In this document: piece after piece, positions 7,509 to 15,031 of the stretch
How the letters are laid out: every line of letters begins with the position of its first letter
Numbering within the stretch: position 1 is the stretch's first letter
DNA from: Terriglobia bacterium
GTDB lineage: Bacteria > Acidobacteriota > Terriglobia > UBA7540
Direction of reading: 5' to 3'
Assembly (NCBI GenBank): GCA_030041095.1
Contig: JASHON010000189.1
Coordinates: 1-42,654, forward strand
Length of the DNA: 42,654 bases
Notes under the pieces: generated by a model
What the model was told of the DNA's origin: nothing
Database searches by the model: none
The model's input: the letters and a program-made list of their open reading frames with translations, nothing else
Made by a program: the position numbers and the translations under genes

Positions 7509-8270
7509 TTACAGCGTGCCTGAACTGCTGCCGGCAGCCTTGTGCGCGAAGTTCAGACGCGCAATTCTGATCGGCGGGATCTGCAGCGGCGCCGGCACGA
7601 GCCATCCGTCCGGCCCTCGCTTGTATCCGGGAGGCGTTTTCAGCAATGGCTGCCCCTTGATCCGGCCCGTCATGAGCCCCTTATAAAGCTCGATCAGGAG
7701 CGCCTCTTGATCTTTTTCAACCAGGACTTGCGGCTGCGCCGGCTCCTTGGAGCGATGGAGACCGCGCCTCGAGCGCCTCACCGGAGGCATGCCGAACTCG
7801 TTCCTCGCCATCACTGCCCCCTTATGCTTGGGTCTACGGGCCGCAGTCGGCGCTGAACTGAGCCGCTGACTCAAACGCTGCCTCATGGCAGGCGCTGGCG
7901 ATACCAACACGGTTTTCTCCGTTGAGGTCGGCCGAGCCTTCCAGATGGTGATTCCGGCCGCAGCCATGAAGACCGCGACCGCAGCCGTCGCAGCCCAGCG
8001 GGCTGTCGGCGCGAAGCACAGTGCTTGAGTTCGAACGTCACGCCTGCCGAACCTCCGCCGAATGCTGGCGTGAAGTTCCTCAGAAGGTTCAACATCCAGC
8101 ACATCAACGATGCCACGATCAATCGTTGCCATTAACTCGCGCGCGCGCTCGAGGGCAAGCCGGCAATCCTCGCAGTGCGCAACATGGGCGCGTAACTCAG
8201 CATCGTGGTGAGGCCGAAGAGACTCTGCCGCCGCGTCGGTGATCCAGGGCTTATACTTGTAGCAACTCAT
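7509..8270 (-). CDS. Membrane anti-sigma factor with zinc-binding N-terminus
   Basis: A 253-residue transmembrane regulator. The N-terminal 40 residues hold the H-x3-C-x2-C signature of zinc-containing anti-sigma domains (HVAHCEDC, H29-C33-C36). One membrane helix lies at about 92-110 (WAATAAVAVFMAAAGITIW). A basic, proline-rich periplasmic region of about 140 residues follows and ends in a compact segment (GLMTGRIKGQPLLKTPPGY) of unknown fold. It is predicted to hold the upstream ECF sigma factor at the membrane until an external signal arrives. Its ATG overlaps the sigma-factor stop (ATGA). The periplasmic region is longer than in minimal anti-sigma factors. Confidence 0.85.
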   Translation of the reverse strand: MSCYKYKPWITDAAAESLRPHHDAELRAHVAHCEDCRLALERARELMATIDRGIVDVLDVEPSEELHASIRRRFGRRDVRTQALCFAPTARWAATAAVAVFMAAAGITIWKARPTSTEKTVLVSPAPAMRQRLSQRLSSAPTAARRPKHKGAVMARNEFGMPPVRRSRRGLHRSKEPAQPQVLVEKDQEALLIELYKGLMTGRIKGQPLLKTPPGYKRGPDGWLVPAPLQIPPIRIARLNFAHKAAGSSSGTL

Positions 8271-8803
8271 AGCAAACTCTCCGCCAATTTCTTTCGGGCG
8301 GCGTGAAGTCTGGATTTTACAGTTCCCTCGGGCAGCCCCGTCAGCAAGGATACCTCTCGGGTGTCGTATCCCTCGATGCCTGCCAGCAACAACACCACGC
8401 GGAGTTTTTCGGACAAGCCATCTATTGCAGCGAGCAGCGATCTCTCAAGTTCAGGTGACGCCACGACCGCGGCTCCGGCCACGAGGCTCACCGTGTCAGC
8501 CGCTGCTGATTCCCGGCTCTGGCGCCGATTGTTCGTTCGTTGCTGGTCAATGGCCATGCGCCAAGCCACTCGGACGATCCATGCCCTGATCCGACTGCGA
8601 TCGCGTAACCGGCCGAGGTTCTTAAACGCGCGCAGCACGGTTTCCTGAGCCACATCCTCCGCCGCCTCACGATTGTGGAGCACGCCAAAGGCTACGCGGA
8701 ACGCCAGGCGAAGGAACTCTGGAAGCTGCTCTTCGAAGGCGCTTATCGCCGCGACGCGAGGATCCACCCTGGCTTTCTCCGCCACACTCAACGCAATACT
8801 CAT
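8267..8803 (-). CDS. ECF-type RNA polymerase sigma factor
   Basis: A sigma-70 family factor of the extracytoplasmic-function group with region 2 (GVLHNREAAEDVAQETVLRAF, then RAWIVRVAWRMAIDQQR) and region 4 (the helix-turn-helix REVSLLTGLPEGTVKSRLH). There is no region 1 or 3. The start at 8803 (178 residues) has GGAAG five bases upstream; the ATG at 8815 adds four residues and has no ribosome-binding site. It overlaps its anti-sigma factor by four bases. The 294-base divergent region to the DUF2911 gene may carry its own autoregulated promoter, but I could not identify an ECF-type motif there. Confidence 0.9.
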   Translation of the reverse strand: MSIALSVAEKARVDPRVAAISAFEEQLPEFLRLAFRVAFGVLHNREAAEDVAQETVLRAFKNLGRLRDRSRIRAWIVRVAWRMAIDQQRTNNRRQSRESAAADTVSLVAGAAVVASPELERSLLAAIDGLSEKLRVVLLLAGIEGYDTREVSLLTGLPEGTVKSRLHAARKKLAESLL

Positions 8804-8945
8804 CTTGGCTTCCATAGAGCAAGACGCCGCGGCCCATGCGCTGGTTCATTCAATCCAGGCTTCGCTTGGTCTTAGTTTAGGCTCTTCACTTAATCTTTTT
8901 CCGGGACGCCTTACAGCGTGCTCGTGCGCCAGGACAAACATTAAC

Positions 8946-8975
8946 TTGAGAGGCTTATTCGATGGGACGTATAAT
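8946..8975 (+). promoter_or_regulatory. Sigma-70 promoter for the DUF2911 pair
   Basis: TTGAGA (8946-8951), an 18-base spacer and a perfect TATAAT (8970-8975) predict a start near 8982. That leaves a leader of roughly 115 bases before the first DUF2911 gene. Confidence 0.6.
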
Positions 8976-9097
8976 GAGCGCCTGCCAGGAAATTGCTGAA
9001 AAACCAGTGGTACGTGGTTAGCGGTTGGGCTTTCGCCGCCTGACCGGTGACTCAATTTTTCACTGCATCCGGAGATGTCATTCTCAAGGAGGACATG

Positions 9098-9622
9098 ATG
9101 AAGAAGAGTTCAATATTTGCTTTGACCTTATCCCTGGCGTTTGCGGTGGTGGCCTTCGGACAGAACAATCCCCGCCAGACCACTCAAGCTGAATTCAATG
9201 GCAAGACAGTTTCAATAAACTACGGGCGACCGTCGCTGGGACATTACACGATCGAGCAGGAGCTAGGCAGGAAAGGTCCAACCGGCAACTATTGGCGGCT
9301 CGGAGCTGATACATCCACAACGTTTACAAGCGGGACCACGCTGAAGTTCGGGAACGTGTCTGTTCCTGCAGGGACCTATAGTTTGTGGGCCGAACATCAC
9401 GGCAATGGCGACTGGAAACTGGTCTTCAACACGCAGCACGGACAGTGGGGCACGCAACACGATCCATCTAAGGACAAGTATTTCGTGCCTTTGACTGAGG
9501 GGAAGACCGCTACACCCGAGCAGCGCGTGACGATTACGATCCGCAGGTTGAGCGACAGCCATGGCGCAATCGACATTGTATGGGGCGATTTGACGCTCCG
9601 CACGCATTTTACCAGGGCGTGA
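9098..9622 (+). CDS. Secreted DUF2911 family protein (copy 1)
   Basis: A 174-residue exported protein. Residues 1-20 are a signal peptide (MKKSSIFALTLSLAFAVVAF). The mature part matches the DUF2911 pattern: VSINYGRPSLG, YWRLGADTSTTF, LKFGNVSVPAGTYSLWAE, WKLVFNTQHGQWGTQHD and IDIVWGDLTLRTHF. The function of the family is unknown; it is common in Acidobacteriota and Bacteroidota. AAGGAGG at 9086-9092 favours the ATG at 9098 over 9095. A second copy of identical length follows after 113 bases. Confidence 0.85.
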   Translation: MKKSSIFALTLSLAFAVVAFGQNNPRQTTQAEFNGKTVSINYGRPSLGHYTIEQELGRKGPTGNYWRLGADTSTTFTSGTTLKFGNVSVPAGTYSLWAEHHGNGDWKLVFNTQHGQWGTQHDPSKDKYFVPLTEGKTATPEQRVTITIRRLSDSHGAIDIVWGDLTLRTHFTRA

Positions 9623-9735
9623 AGGGCTCTTCTGGAGCGAAGTTGACAGGCGCGATGGAAAAAGTTCCTGGCAGCTGTCCGCAATGCCGGCAAAGGCCTG
9701 GAACGGAATTCTTTGCAATTCACAAGGAGGACAAG

Positions 9736-10260
9736 ATGAGGCGAATGAAACTGGCAGGTCTGGGGCTCGCCGCGATGTTGGCTACGGCTGTCATGGCGTT
9801 TCCGCAAGCGAATCCTCGCGGCTTCTCTCAGATCGACCTGAACGGCCGCTACGTGTCAGTGTTCTTTGGGAGACCATCGCTGAAAAGCCGAACTATTGAC
9901 GACCTACTCGGCGAGTTGAGACCTGGCAGTTATTGGCGTCTGGGCGCCGACGAATCTACAACTCTTACCACGATGACTGCGTTGAAATTTGGAAACGTGA
10001 CAGTTTCCCATGGCACCTACAGCATCTGGGCAAAGAGAAACTCCAACGGCACCTGGGACCTGGTCTTCAACCACCAATATGGTCAATGGGGTACCCTGCA
10101 CGATGCTGCTAAGGATTTCGCCTCCGTTCCACTCAAAGAAACCAGGAGCGGTTCGACGGAGCAGAAGATGAACATCACGCTGACGAAAGAAGGGGACGGC
10201 GGGGCTTTTAGGGTTCATTGGGGAAATATGGAACTGACCACGCACTTCACAGCGGGCTAA
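9736..10260 (+). CDS. Secreted DUF2911 family protein (copy 2)
   Basis: A tandem paralogue of the preceding gene, also 174 residues. It has a signal peptide (MRRMKLAGLGLAAMLATAVM) and the same landmarks: VSVFFGRPSLK, YWRLGADESTTL, LKFGNVTVSHGTYSIWAK, LVFNHQYGQWGTLHD and FRVHWGNMELTTHF. AAGGAGG five bases before the ATG fixes the start. Conserved glycine, tryptophan and aspartate positions are kept in both copies while surface residues differ, so the duplication is old and both copies appear functional. No terminator is recognisable after it. Confidence 0.85.
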   Translation: MRRMKLAGLGLAAMLATAVMAFPQANPRGFSQIDLNGRYVSVFFGRPSLKSRTIDDLLGELRPGSYWRLGADESTTLTTMTALKFGNVTVSHGTYSIWAKRNSNGTWDLVFNHQYGQWGTLHDAAKDFASVPLKETRSGSTEQKMNITLTKEGDGGAFRVHWGNMELTTHFTAG

Positions 10261-10345
10261 CGGAGATTCGGCAGGGGCAGGCTCCAAACGTGCCGCTACA
10301 GTAAGGACACTCGCTCTTTGCGGAGCTGCGTCTCGCGAATGGCGG

Positions 10346-11428
10346 TCAAGCGTGGAGGCGATGCTCTGCCACGGCGGCGGTTTTCCGGGCAAGTTGCGAA
10401 ATGGCTGCAGTCTGCAGGCGTCGCCAAGAGAACCATCGAAGCGGCCGGGTTACGGCGTCGCGGGGGAATTCATACACCTGGGCTGAAATGTTGCGGAAGG
10501 TGATGCGATGATGGATCGCGCCCAAGCGCCTGATTACGCGCGGTGATGGTGAACCATCCGAGATCAATGTTCCTTTCAGGTTTTCGAGCGCCTCGTGCGG
10601 CGTAAGCCCGAACCGCGACGGAAAGTTCCAAAGATCGCTGAGAAGATGATCGTCCAGGCCGCGAACGAGCCCGACTTTGCCGTCGCAGACGATCACCGCC
10701 GCGGCCAGGTGGTACGTTTCGGAAAGGCGGCGTGGGCGCGGAGCGGGGTATCGCTCAGGATCGCCGCTAAGGGAGGCGCGGCAGCATTTTCGGAGCGGGC
10801 ACGAAGGACAGCGCGGATTGCGCGGCAGGCAGACAAGTTGGCCGAGTTCCATGAGCGCCTGATTGAAATCTCCAGGACGCCGTGTGGAAAGAAGCTCTCG
10901 GAGTTGCTTCTCAATTTCTTTTCTGAATTTCACATCGTGAAGGTTGCCGCTAAGGCCGCGCAGCCGGCTAGCGACTCGAGCCACGTTACCATCCAAGACG
11001 GGGAACGGCGTGCCATAGGCGATGCTCAACACGGCGCACGCCGTGTAGTGGCCGACGCCGGGAAGCTGGCGCGCGGCTTCGTAAGTTTCCGGAAAATGCC
11101 CTTCGAAGTCATTCACGATGAGTCGAGCCGCGCGATGGAGGAGGCGTGCCCGGCGATAGTAACCTAACCCTGACCAAAACTCCGCCACTTTGTCGAATGA
11201 GGCCCGCGCAAGAGCGCGGCAGGTAGGGAAGGCCCGAAGGAAGCGTTCGTAATACGGAATAACGGTCAGCACCTGCGTCTGTTGCAGCATCACTTCGGAA
11301 ACCCAAATGGCGTAGGCGTCGTTCGTGCGCCGCCAGGGCAGGGGTCGCGCGTGGATCCGATACCAGCGCAGAAGCGCGGCTCGCAGGGCGGGCGGGGACG
11401 CCGGTCTTGATCCAGAATCCTGAATCAT
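10346..11428 (-). CDS. mutY: A/G-specific adenine DNA glycosylase
   Basis: MutY removes adenine mispaired with 8-oxoguanine. The HhH-GPD core shows the general-acid Glu in WVSEVMLQQTQV, the hairpin LPGVGHYTACA and the catalytic Asp in FPVLDGNVARV. A [4Fe-4S] loop follows with spacing C-x6-C-x2-C-x5-C (CLPRNPRCPSCPLRKCC). The C-terminal 130 residues are the NUDIX-like 8-oxoG recognition domain (AAVIVCDGKVGLVRG). The frame is open far upstream, but homology begins near the ATG at 11428 (360 residues); ATG 11437 adds three residues. Either way the start lies 1-10 bases from the divergent ubiD start, and an extended -10 box suggests a leaderless message. Confidence 0.93.
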   Translation of the reverse strand: MIQDSGSRPASPPALRAALLRWYRIHARPLPWRRTNDAYAIWVSEVMLQQTQVLTVIPYYERFLRAFPTCRALARASFDKVAEFWSGLGYYRRARLLHRAARLIVNDFEGHFPETYEAARQLPGVGHYTACAVLSIAYGTPFPVLDGNVARVASRLRGLSGNLHDVKFRKEIEKQLRELLSTRRPGDFNQALMELGQLVCLPRNPRCPSCPLRKCCRASLSGDPERYPAPRPRRLSETYHLAAAVIVCDGKVGLVRGLDDHLLSDLWNFPSRFGLTPHEALENLKGTLISDGSPSPRVIRRLGAIHHRITFRNISAQVYEFPRDAVTRPLRWFSWRRLQTAAISQLARKTAAVAEHRLHA

Positions 11429-11435
11429 CGTCCGC

Positions 11436-11444
11436 ATTATGCCA
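11436..11444 (-). promoter_or_regulatory. Extended -10 box, possible leaderless mutY promoter
   Basis: On the minus strand TGG-CATAAT (11444-11436) forms a TGN-extended -10 element. Transcription would begin seven bases on, at about 11428, which is the A of an in-frame mutY ATG. There is no recognisable -35 box. The element lies inside the first codons of ubiD. Confidence 0.35.
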
Positions 11445-12914
11445 TACAAAAATCTCAAAGACTTCATAACGCGCCTGGAAAGCGCGGGAGAACTGAAGCG
11501 GATTGGCGCGCCGGTGGATGTGGATCTCGAGATTACGGAAATCACCGACCGGGTTTCGAAAGCAGGGGGGCCTGCGCTGCTATTCGAAAAGCCGCGATCG
11601 GCGAAAGACGGGGTCGAGCATTCCATTCCGCTGCTCATCAACATGCTCGGATCGCGGCGGCGAATGGAGATGGCGCTCGAAGTGGGTAGGCTCGATGACG
11701 CAGCGCAGCGCATCCAGTCTTTGATGGAGTTGAAACCTCCAGCCGGTTTGTTGGATAAAGTTCGGATGCTGCCCGAGCTTGCAGAACTCGCGTCGTTTTT
11801 CCCGAAATCGGTCCGGACAGGACCGGTGAAGGAAGTTGTCGAGCAAGAAAACGTTTCGCTCGCGCGGCTGCCGGTGATGAAGTGCTGGCCGCTGGATGGA
11901 GGCAGGTTCATCACGTTTCCCATGGTCATCACCCGGAGCCCGCGGACGGGCCGGCGGAACGTAGGCTGCTATCGTATGCAGGTGTTCGATGAACGCACCA
12001 CCGCGATGCACTGGCAGATTCACAAGGGAGGCGCAGAGCATTTCCGATGGCTTGACAGACAAGGGCAGCACCGGCGAATGCAAGTCGCGGTCGCGTTAGG
12101 AGCGGACCCTGCTACGATGCTTGCCGCCATTCTGCCTTTGCCCGAGGATGTCGATGAATTCATGTTTGCGGGATTTTTACGAAAAGCGCCCGTCGAGCTC
12201 GTCAAGTGCGAAACAGTTGATCTCGAAGTTCCGGCTAATGCGGAGATCGTCCTGGAAGGTTACGTTGACCTCGACGACATTCGCGTGGAAGGGCCGTTTG
12301 GCGATCACACGGGTTATTATTCGCTGGAAGACCGTTTCCCGGCATTTCATCTGACGTGTATCACGAGGCGCAACGAGCCCGTCTACGTCTCGACGATTGT
12401 TGGCCCTCCGCCCATGGAAGATTATTGGATGGGTCACGCTGTGGAGCGGCTTTTCCTGCCCCTCATGCGGATGCAATTGCCGGAGATTGCAGACGTGCAC
12501 ATGCCGCCGGAAGGCGTCTTCCACAATCTGATGATCGTCGCCATCCGCAAAAGCTATCCCGGCCATGCCCGCAAGGTGATGAACGGGATCTGGGGATTGC
12601 CGGGCGCGATGTTCACCAAATGCCTGGTGATTGTGGATCACGACGTTAACGTGCACGACCTTGGGGAAGTGGCGTGGAAGGCTCTCAACCACATTGATCC
12701 GGAACGCGACGTACAGTTCATGCTGGGCCCGGTCGATCAGCTCGAGCATGCGTCGCGCCTGCCGAGTTTTGGCTCAAAGATGGGAGTAGACGCCACACGC
12801 AAGTGGCCTTCAGAAGGTTTTACGCGTCCCTGGCCCGACGAGATCCGAATGGACGACCAGACGAAGAAGCGTATCGATGCGATGTGGGGCGCTCTTGGAA
12901 TCGGCCGCCTGTGA
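11439..12914 (+). CDS. UbiD family prenylated-FMN decarboxylase
   Basis: A 491-residue UbiD-family (de)carboxylase, cytoplasmic and dependent on prenyl-FMN. The N-terminus MPYKNLKDFITRLESAGELKRI is diagnostic and fixes the start, which has no ribosome-binding site. NVGCYRMQVFD, MHWQIHKGGAEH and the acidic block EGYVDLDDIRVEGPFGDHTGYYS, where the catalytic Glu residues and cofactor contacts lie, are all present. The length is typical. Possible roles are ubiquinone or menaquinone (futalosine route) precursor decarboxylation or aromatic-acid metabolism. No ubiX or quinone gene is next to it, so the substrate is not assigned. Confidence 0.88.
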   Translation: MPYKNLKDFITRLESAGELKRIGAPVDVDLEITEITDRVSKAGGPALLFEKPRSAKDGVEHSIPLLINMLGSRRRMEMALEVGRLDDAAQRIQSLMELKPPAGLLDKVRMLPELAELASFFPKSVRTGPVKEVVEQENVSLARLPVMKCWPLDGGRFITFPMVITRSPRTGRRNVGCYRMQVFDERTTAMHWQIHKGGAEHFRWLDRQGQHRRMQVAVALGADPATMLAAILPLPEDVDEFMFAGFLRKAPVELVKCETVDLEVPANAEIVLEGYVDLDDIRVEGPFGDHTGYYSLEDRFPAFHLTCITRRNEPVYVSTIVGPPPMEDYWMGHAVERLFLPLMRMQLPEIADVHMPPEGVFHNLMIVAIRKSYPGHARKVMNGIWGLPGAMFTKCLVIVDHDVNVHDLGEVAWKALNHIDPERDVQFMLGPVDQLEHASRLPSFGSKMGVDATRKWPSEGFTRPWPDEIRMDDQTKKRIDAMWGALGIGRL

Positions 12915-12986
12915 ATGAAACCAGGTGAGAAGGCGGCGGTAACGCCGCCCCTGGAGTTGCTACATTTTTGAATTGATCGAAGCCGC

Positions 12987-13390
12987 GTCGTATCAGGGCA
13001 TGACTTCAGTCATGCCGCAAAGATGCTGAAGGAAAGAGGGCTTTAGCCCCTGCTGATGTCACGGCCTACCCGTAGTGCCAACCCGAGCCATATCCTGAGG
13101 TATTCGCGTACGTTCTTCATCTCCACCAGGACGTGCCAGGGACGAGCCCTGTTGCACTCGGAGCGCAACGCTACGCTTCGGCCAGGCGAAAAGCTGCAGG
13201 GGCTAAACAGGCTGCGTAAAAACTCGACGACGCCGCGACTGTAGCGCCGGCATCTTGCCGGCCTCCGTTGAATTGAAGGGAGTTGCCGGCTGGAAGCCGG
13301 CGCTACGTCAACTCCGGAAGGAGTTTTTCCGCAGCCTGTGAAGCCGTTGGAGTCTGCGACGCACTGCGGCTGAAGCCGTGCCCTGATGCA
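12987..13390. repeat. Nested REP-like inverted repeats
   Basis: An outer pair: ATCAGGGCATGACTTCAGTC at about 12990-13010 recurs inverted at about 13369-13388 with two mismatches. Each copy is itself a small hairpin (CATGACT/AGTCATG and CGGCT/AGCCG). An inner pair: TTTAGCCCCTGC at 13042-13053 and its exact complement GCAGGGGCTAAA at 13196-13207. The 131-bp element begins at the next base, 13208. The layout resembles clustered REP/BIME elements that inserted into or beside one another. Confidence 0.7.
13208..13338. repeat. 131-bp inverted-repeat element, copy 2 of 3
   Basis: Same length and structure as the copies at 5871 and 19531: terminal CAGGCTGCGTAAAAACTC and its near complement, and two inner GCCGGC hairpins, the second enclosed by GGAGTTG/CAACTCC. 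The right flank (TGAAGCCG) is shared with copy 1, so the mobile or conserved unit may be a few bases longer there. Confidence 0.9.
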
Positions 13391-13428
13391 TGGGCAGCGA
13401 AGCGGTCGCCGGAGCGCCCGGCCGGATC

Positions 13429-13791
13429 TCAGGACTTGAATTCCAGCTTGTCCTTCCAGCCGCTGAATTGGATTTCGGAAATCTTACGAAGGTGATCATG
13501 AGGCGCCCCGTAGTAAACCTCGGTTTGGCTGTTCTTCCTGGCGTTGGGGACGATCTTGGCCATGACCTTGCCTGCCAGTTTGCCCTGGCGGTAAAAGGCC
13601 ACTTGCTCTGAGCCGGCAGCGTTATTATTGACAACCACCTTGTAAGTTCCTGGCGCTAGCGTCAAATTGCTGTCTAACTGGCCGCGATACATCAATTGCA
13701 CGCGGGCTGTCCTGGCAAACGACATCCCCGTCAAAACAAATACCGCGGCCGTTGCGCCAAGAATTGACTGCATGAGCTTGTTCTTCATCAA
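13429..13791 (-). CDS. Small secreted protein of unknown function
   Basis: A 120-residue exported protein. Residues 1-26 are a signal peptide (MMKNKLMQSILGATAAVFVL, cleavage near SFA-R). The mature part reads RVQLMYRGQLDSNLTLAPGTYKVVVNN, then VAFYRQGKLAGKV and EVYYGAPHDHLRKISEIQF. This looks like a small beta-sandwich of the sort often annotated as hypothetical in Acidobacteriota. GGAGG five bases before the first ATG supports the start. It is a lone gene, converging on ubiD and separated from it by the repeat nest. I do not recognise the family. Confidence 0.7.
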   Translation of the reverse strand: MMKNKLMQSILGATAAVFVLTGMSFARTARVQLMYRGQLDSNLTLAPGTYKVVVNNNAAGSEQVAFYRQGKLAGKVMAKIVPNARKNSQTEVYYGAPHDHLRKISEIQFSGWKDKLEFKS

Positions 13792-13921
13792 AACCTCCGG
13801 TTCAATCTGGATTTTTCCCGTCAGTCAATGTGACGAGACAATGGCAGGTTTGCGTTGTAATGCGCTTAGGGTAGGAGAGCAATAATAATCATGTAGCGGT
13901 TTCACCTGAAGGGCGGCGGCT

Positions 13922-15031
13922 TCAGTCCAGCGCCCACGGGCTGAGGCTGCCACGCAGCTCCCAACACTTACCCACGATCGCCAGTGAAACGCGGCGCAGT
14001 TCGAGTGTATCTGAAAGCCGCCGTGCGCCGGCGCCGCCGACCGCCGCAAGGCTATGCTGCGATCCAAGAATCTTGGGGGCAAGAAACCAAAACATTCGGT
14101 CGATCAGCGCTTGATCGATGAAGCTTCCTAGCACCTCGCTGCCGCCTTCCACCAGCAGGGCGAGGATGCCGTTCTCTGCGAGCTTTCCAAGAACAGGCAA
14201 CAAGGGAACACGGCGCCCGTGGAAGCGCCACACTTCGGCTTGCCTCTCGATCTGTTTCTGCTTCCGGATGCTGGCGCGCGAGGAGCAGGCAACGACGCAG
14301 CGCCGGGTCTGGAGAACGCGGGCGCGGAGGGGGATGCGTAGCTGCGAGTCGAGAATCACTCGCCACGGCTCAGCGGAGCCACGGATGCGCGGCCCAAGGT
14401 GGGGATTGTCAGCCAGAACGGTGTTGATGCCAACCAGCACGGCCTGGTTTTGCGCGCGGAGTTCGCGCCCACGCCGGCGCGCCACTTCGTCCGTGATCCA
14501 CTGTGACTCACCCCGTCGCGTTGCGATCTTTCCATCGAGGCTTGCGGCAACCTTGGCGGTGACAAAAGGAAGGCCGGTTGCCCTGTATTTGAGGTAAACC
14601 TCATTCAGCTTGGCAGCCTGCTCGGTGCACACGCCGGCTCGAAGGAGCAAACCGTGCCGGCGCAACAACGCGGCGCCTTTTCCTGCCACGAGCGGGCTTG
14701 GATCGCGAATCGCATAAACCACACGACGGATCCCGGCAGCCAGAATCGCGTCCGTACAAGGCGGTGTGTGGCCGAAATGGCAGCAGGGCTCGAGGTTAAC
14801 AAAGAGAGAACCACCCCGCGCGGCCGCGCCCGCAGTCCTCAGCGCGTCCACTTCCGCGTGCGCGGTGCCCATTCCACGGTGAAAGCCCCGTCCGATCATC
14901 TTCCCGTTTTGCACCACCACGCATCCGACCCAAGGATTGGGATACGGAAGCGTCGGGGCTTGCCGGGCCAACCGCAGAGCCTCTTGCATGAAGAATTCGT
15001 CAGGGCGCTTGGAGGGGTCAATCGGTTTCAT
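13922..15031 (-). CDS. ribD: Bifunctional riboflavin deaminase/reductase RibD
   Basis: RibD carries out the deamination and side-chain reduction that follow GTP cyclohydrolase II in riboflavin synthesis. The N-terminal deaminase domain (1-145) holds H58-A-E60 and the zinc cysteines C83 and C92 in EPCCHFGHTPPC. The reductase domain (from about 150) begins PFVTAKVAASLDGKIA and contains LLVEGGSEVLGSF. The length of 369 matches the family. Its ATG overlaps the ribBA stop (ATGA), making it the last gene of the rib operon. A CTGAAG/CTTCAG hairpin spans the stop codon but has no T-run. Confidence 0.95.
   Translation of the reverse strand: MKPIDPSKRPDEFFMQEALRLARQAPTLPYPNPWVGCVVVQNGKMIGRGFHRGMGTAHAEVDALRTAGAAARGGSLFVNLEPCCHFGHTPPCTDAILAAGIRRVVYAIRDPSPLVAGKGAALLRRHGLLLRAGVCTEQAAKLNEVYLKYRATGLPFVTAKVAASLDGKIATRRGESQWITDEVARRRGRELRAQNQAVLVGINTVLADNPHLGPRIRGSAEPWRVILDSQLRIPLRARVLQTRRCVVACSSRASIRKQKQIERQAEVWRFHGRRVPLLPVLGKLAENGILALLVEGGSEVLGSFIDQALIDRMFWFLAPKILGSQHSLAAVGGAGARRLSDTLELRRVSLAIVGKCWELRGSLSPWALD

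Larger units (their letters stand above)
12915..13428. other. Gene-free, repeat-filled gap
   Basis: This 514-base stretch between ubiD and a small secreted-protein gene (transcribed toward each other) holds no convincing open frame. It contains a nest of inverted repeats, the 131-bp element copy 2 and short GC hairpins. Small frames here do not start at a ribosome-binding site and run through the repeats. Confidence 0.7.

Noticed and set aside
11429-11932. Long N-terminal extension of mutY
   Set aside because: The frame is open through ubiD on the other strand, but this part has no similarity to MutY and is simply the shadow of ubiD.
13056-13244. Small open frame in the repeat gap
   Set aside because: No ribosome-binding site, runs from one inverted repeat into the 131-bp element, and shows no domain.
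13906-13925. Terminator of the rib operon
   Set aside because: CTGAAG/CTTCAG spans the ribD stop codon but the downstream sequence is not T-rich.
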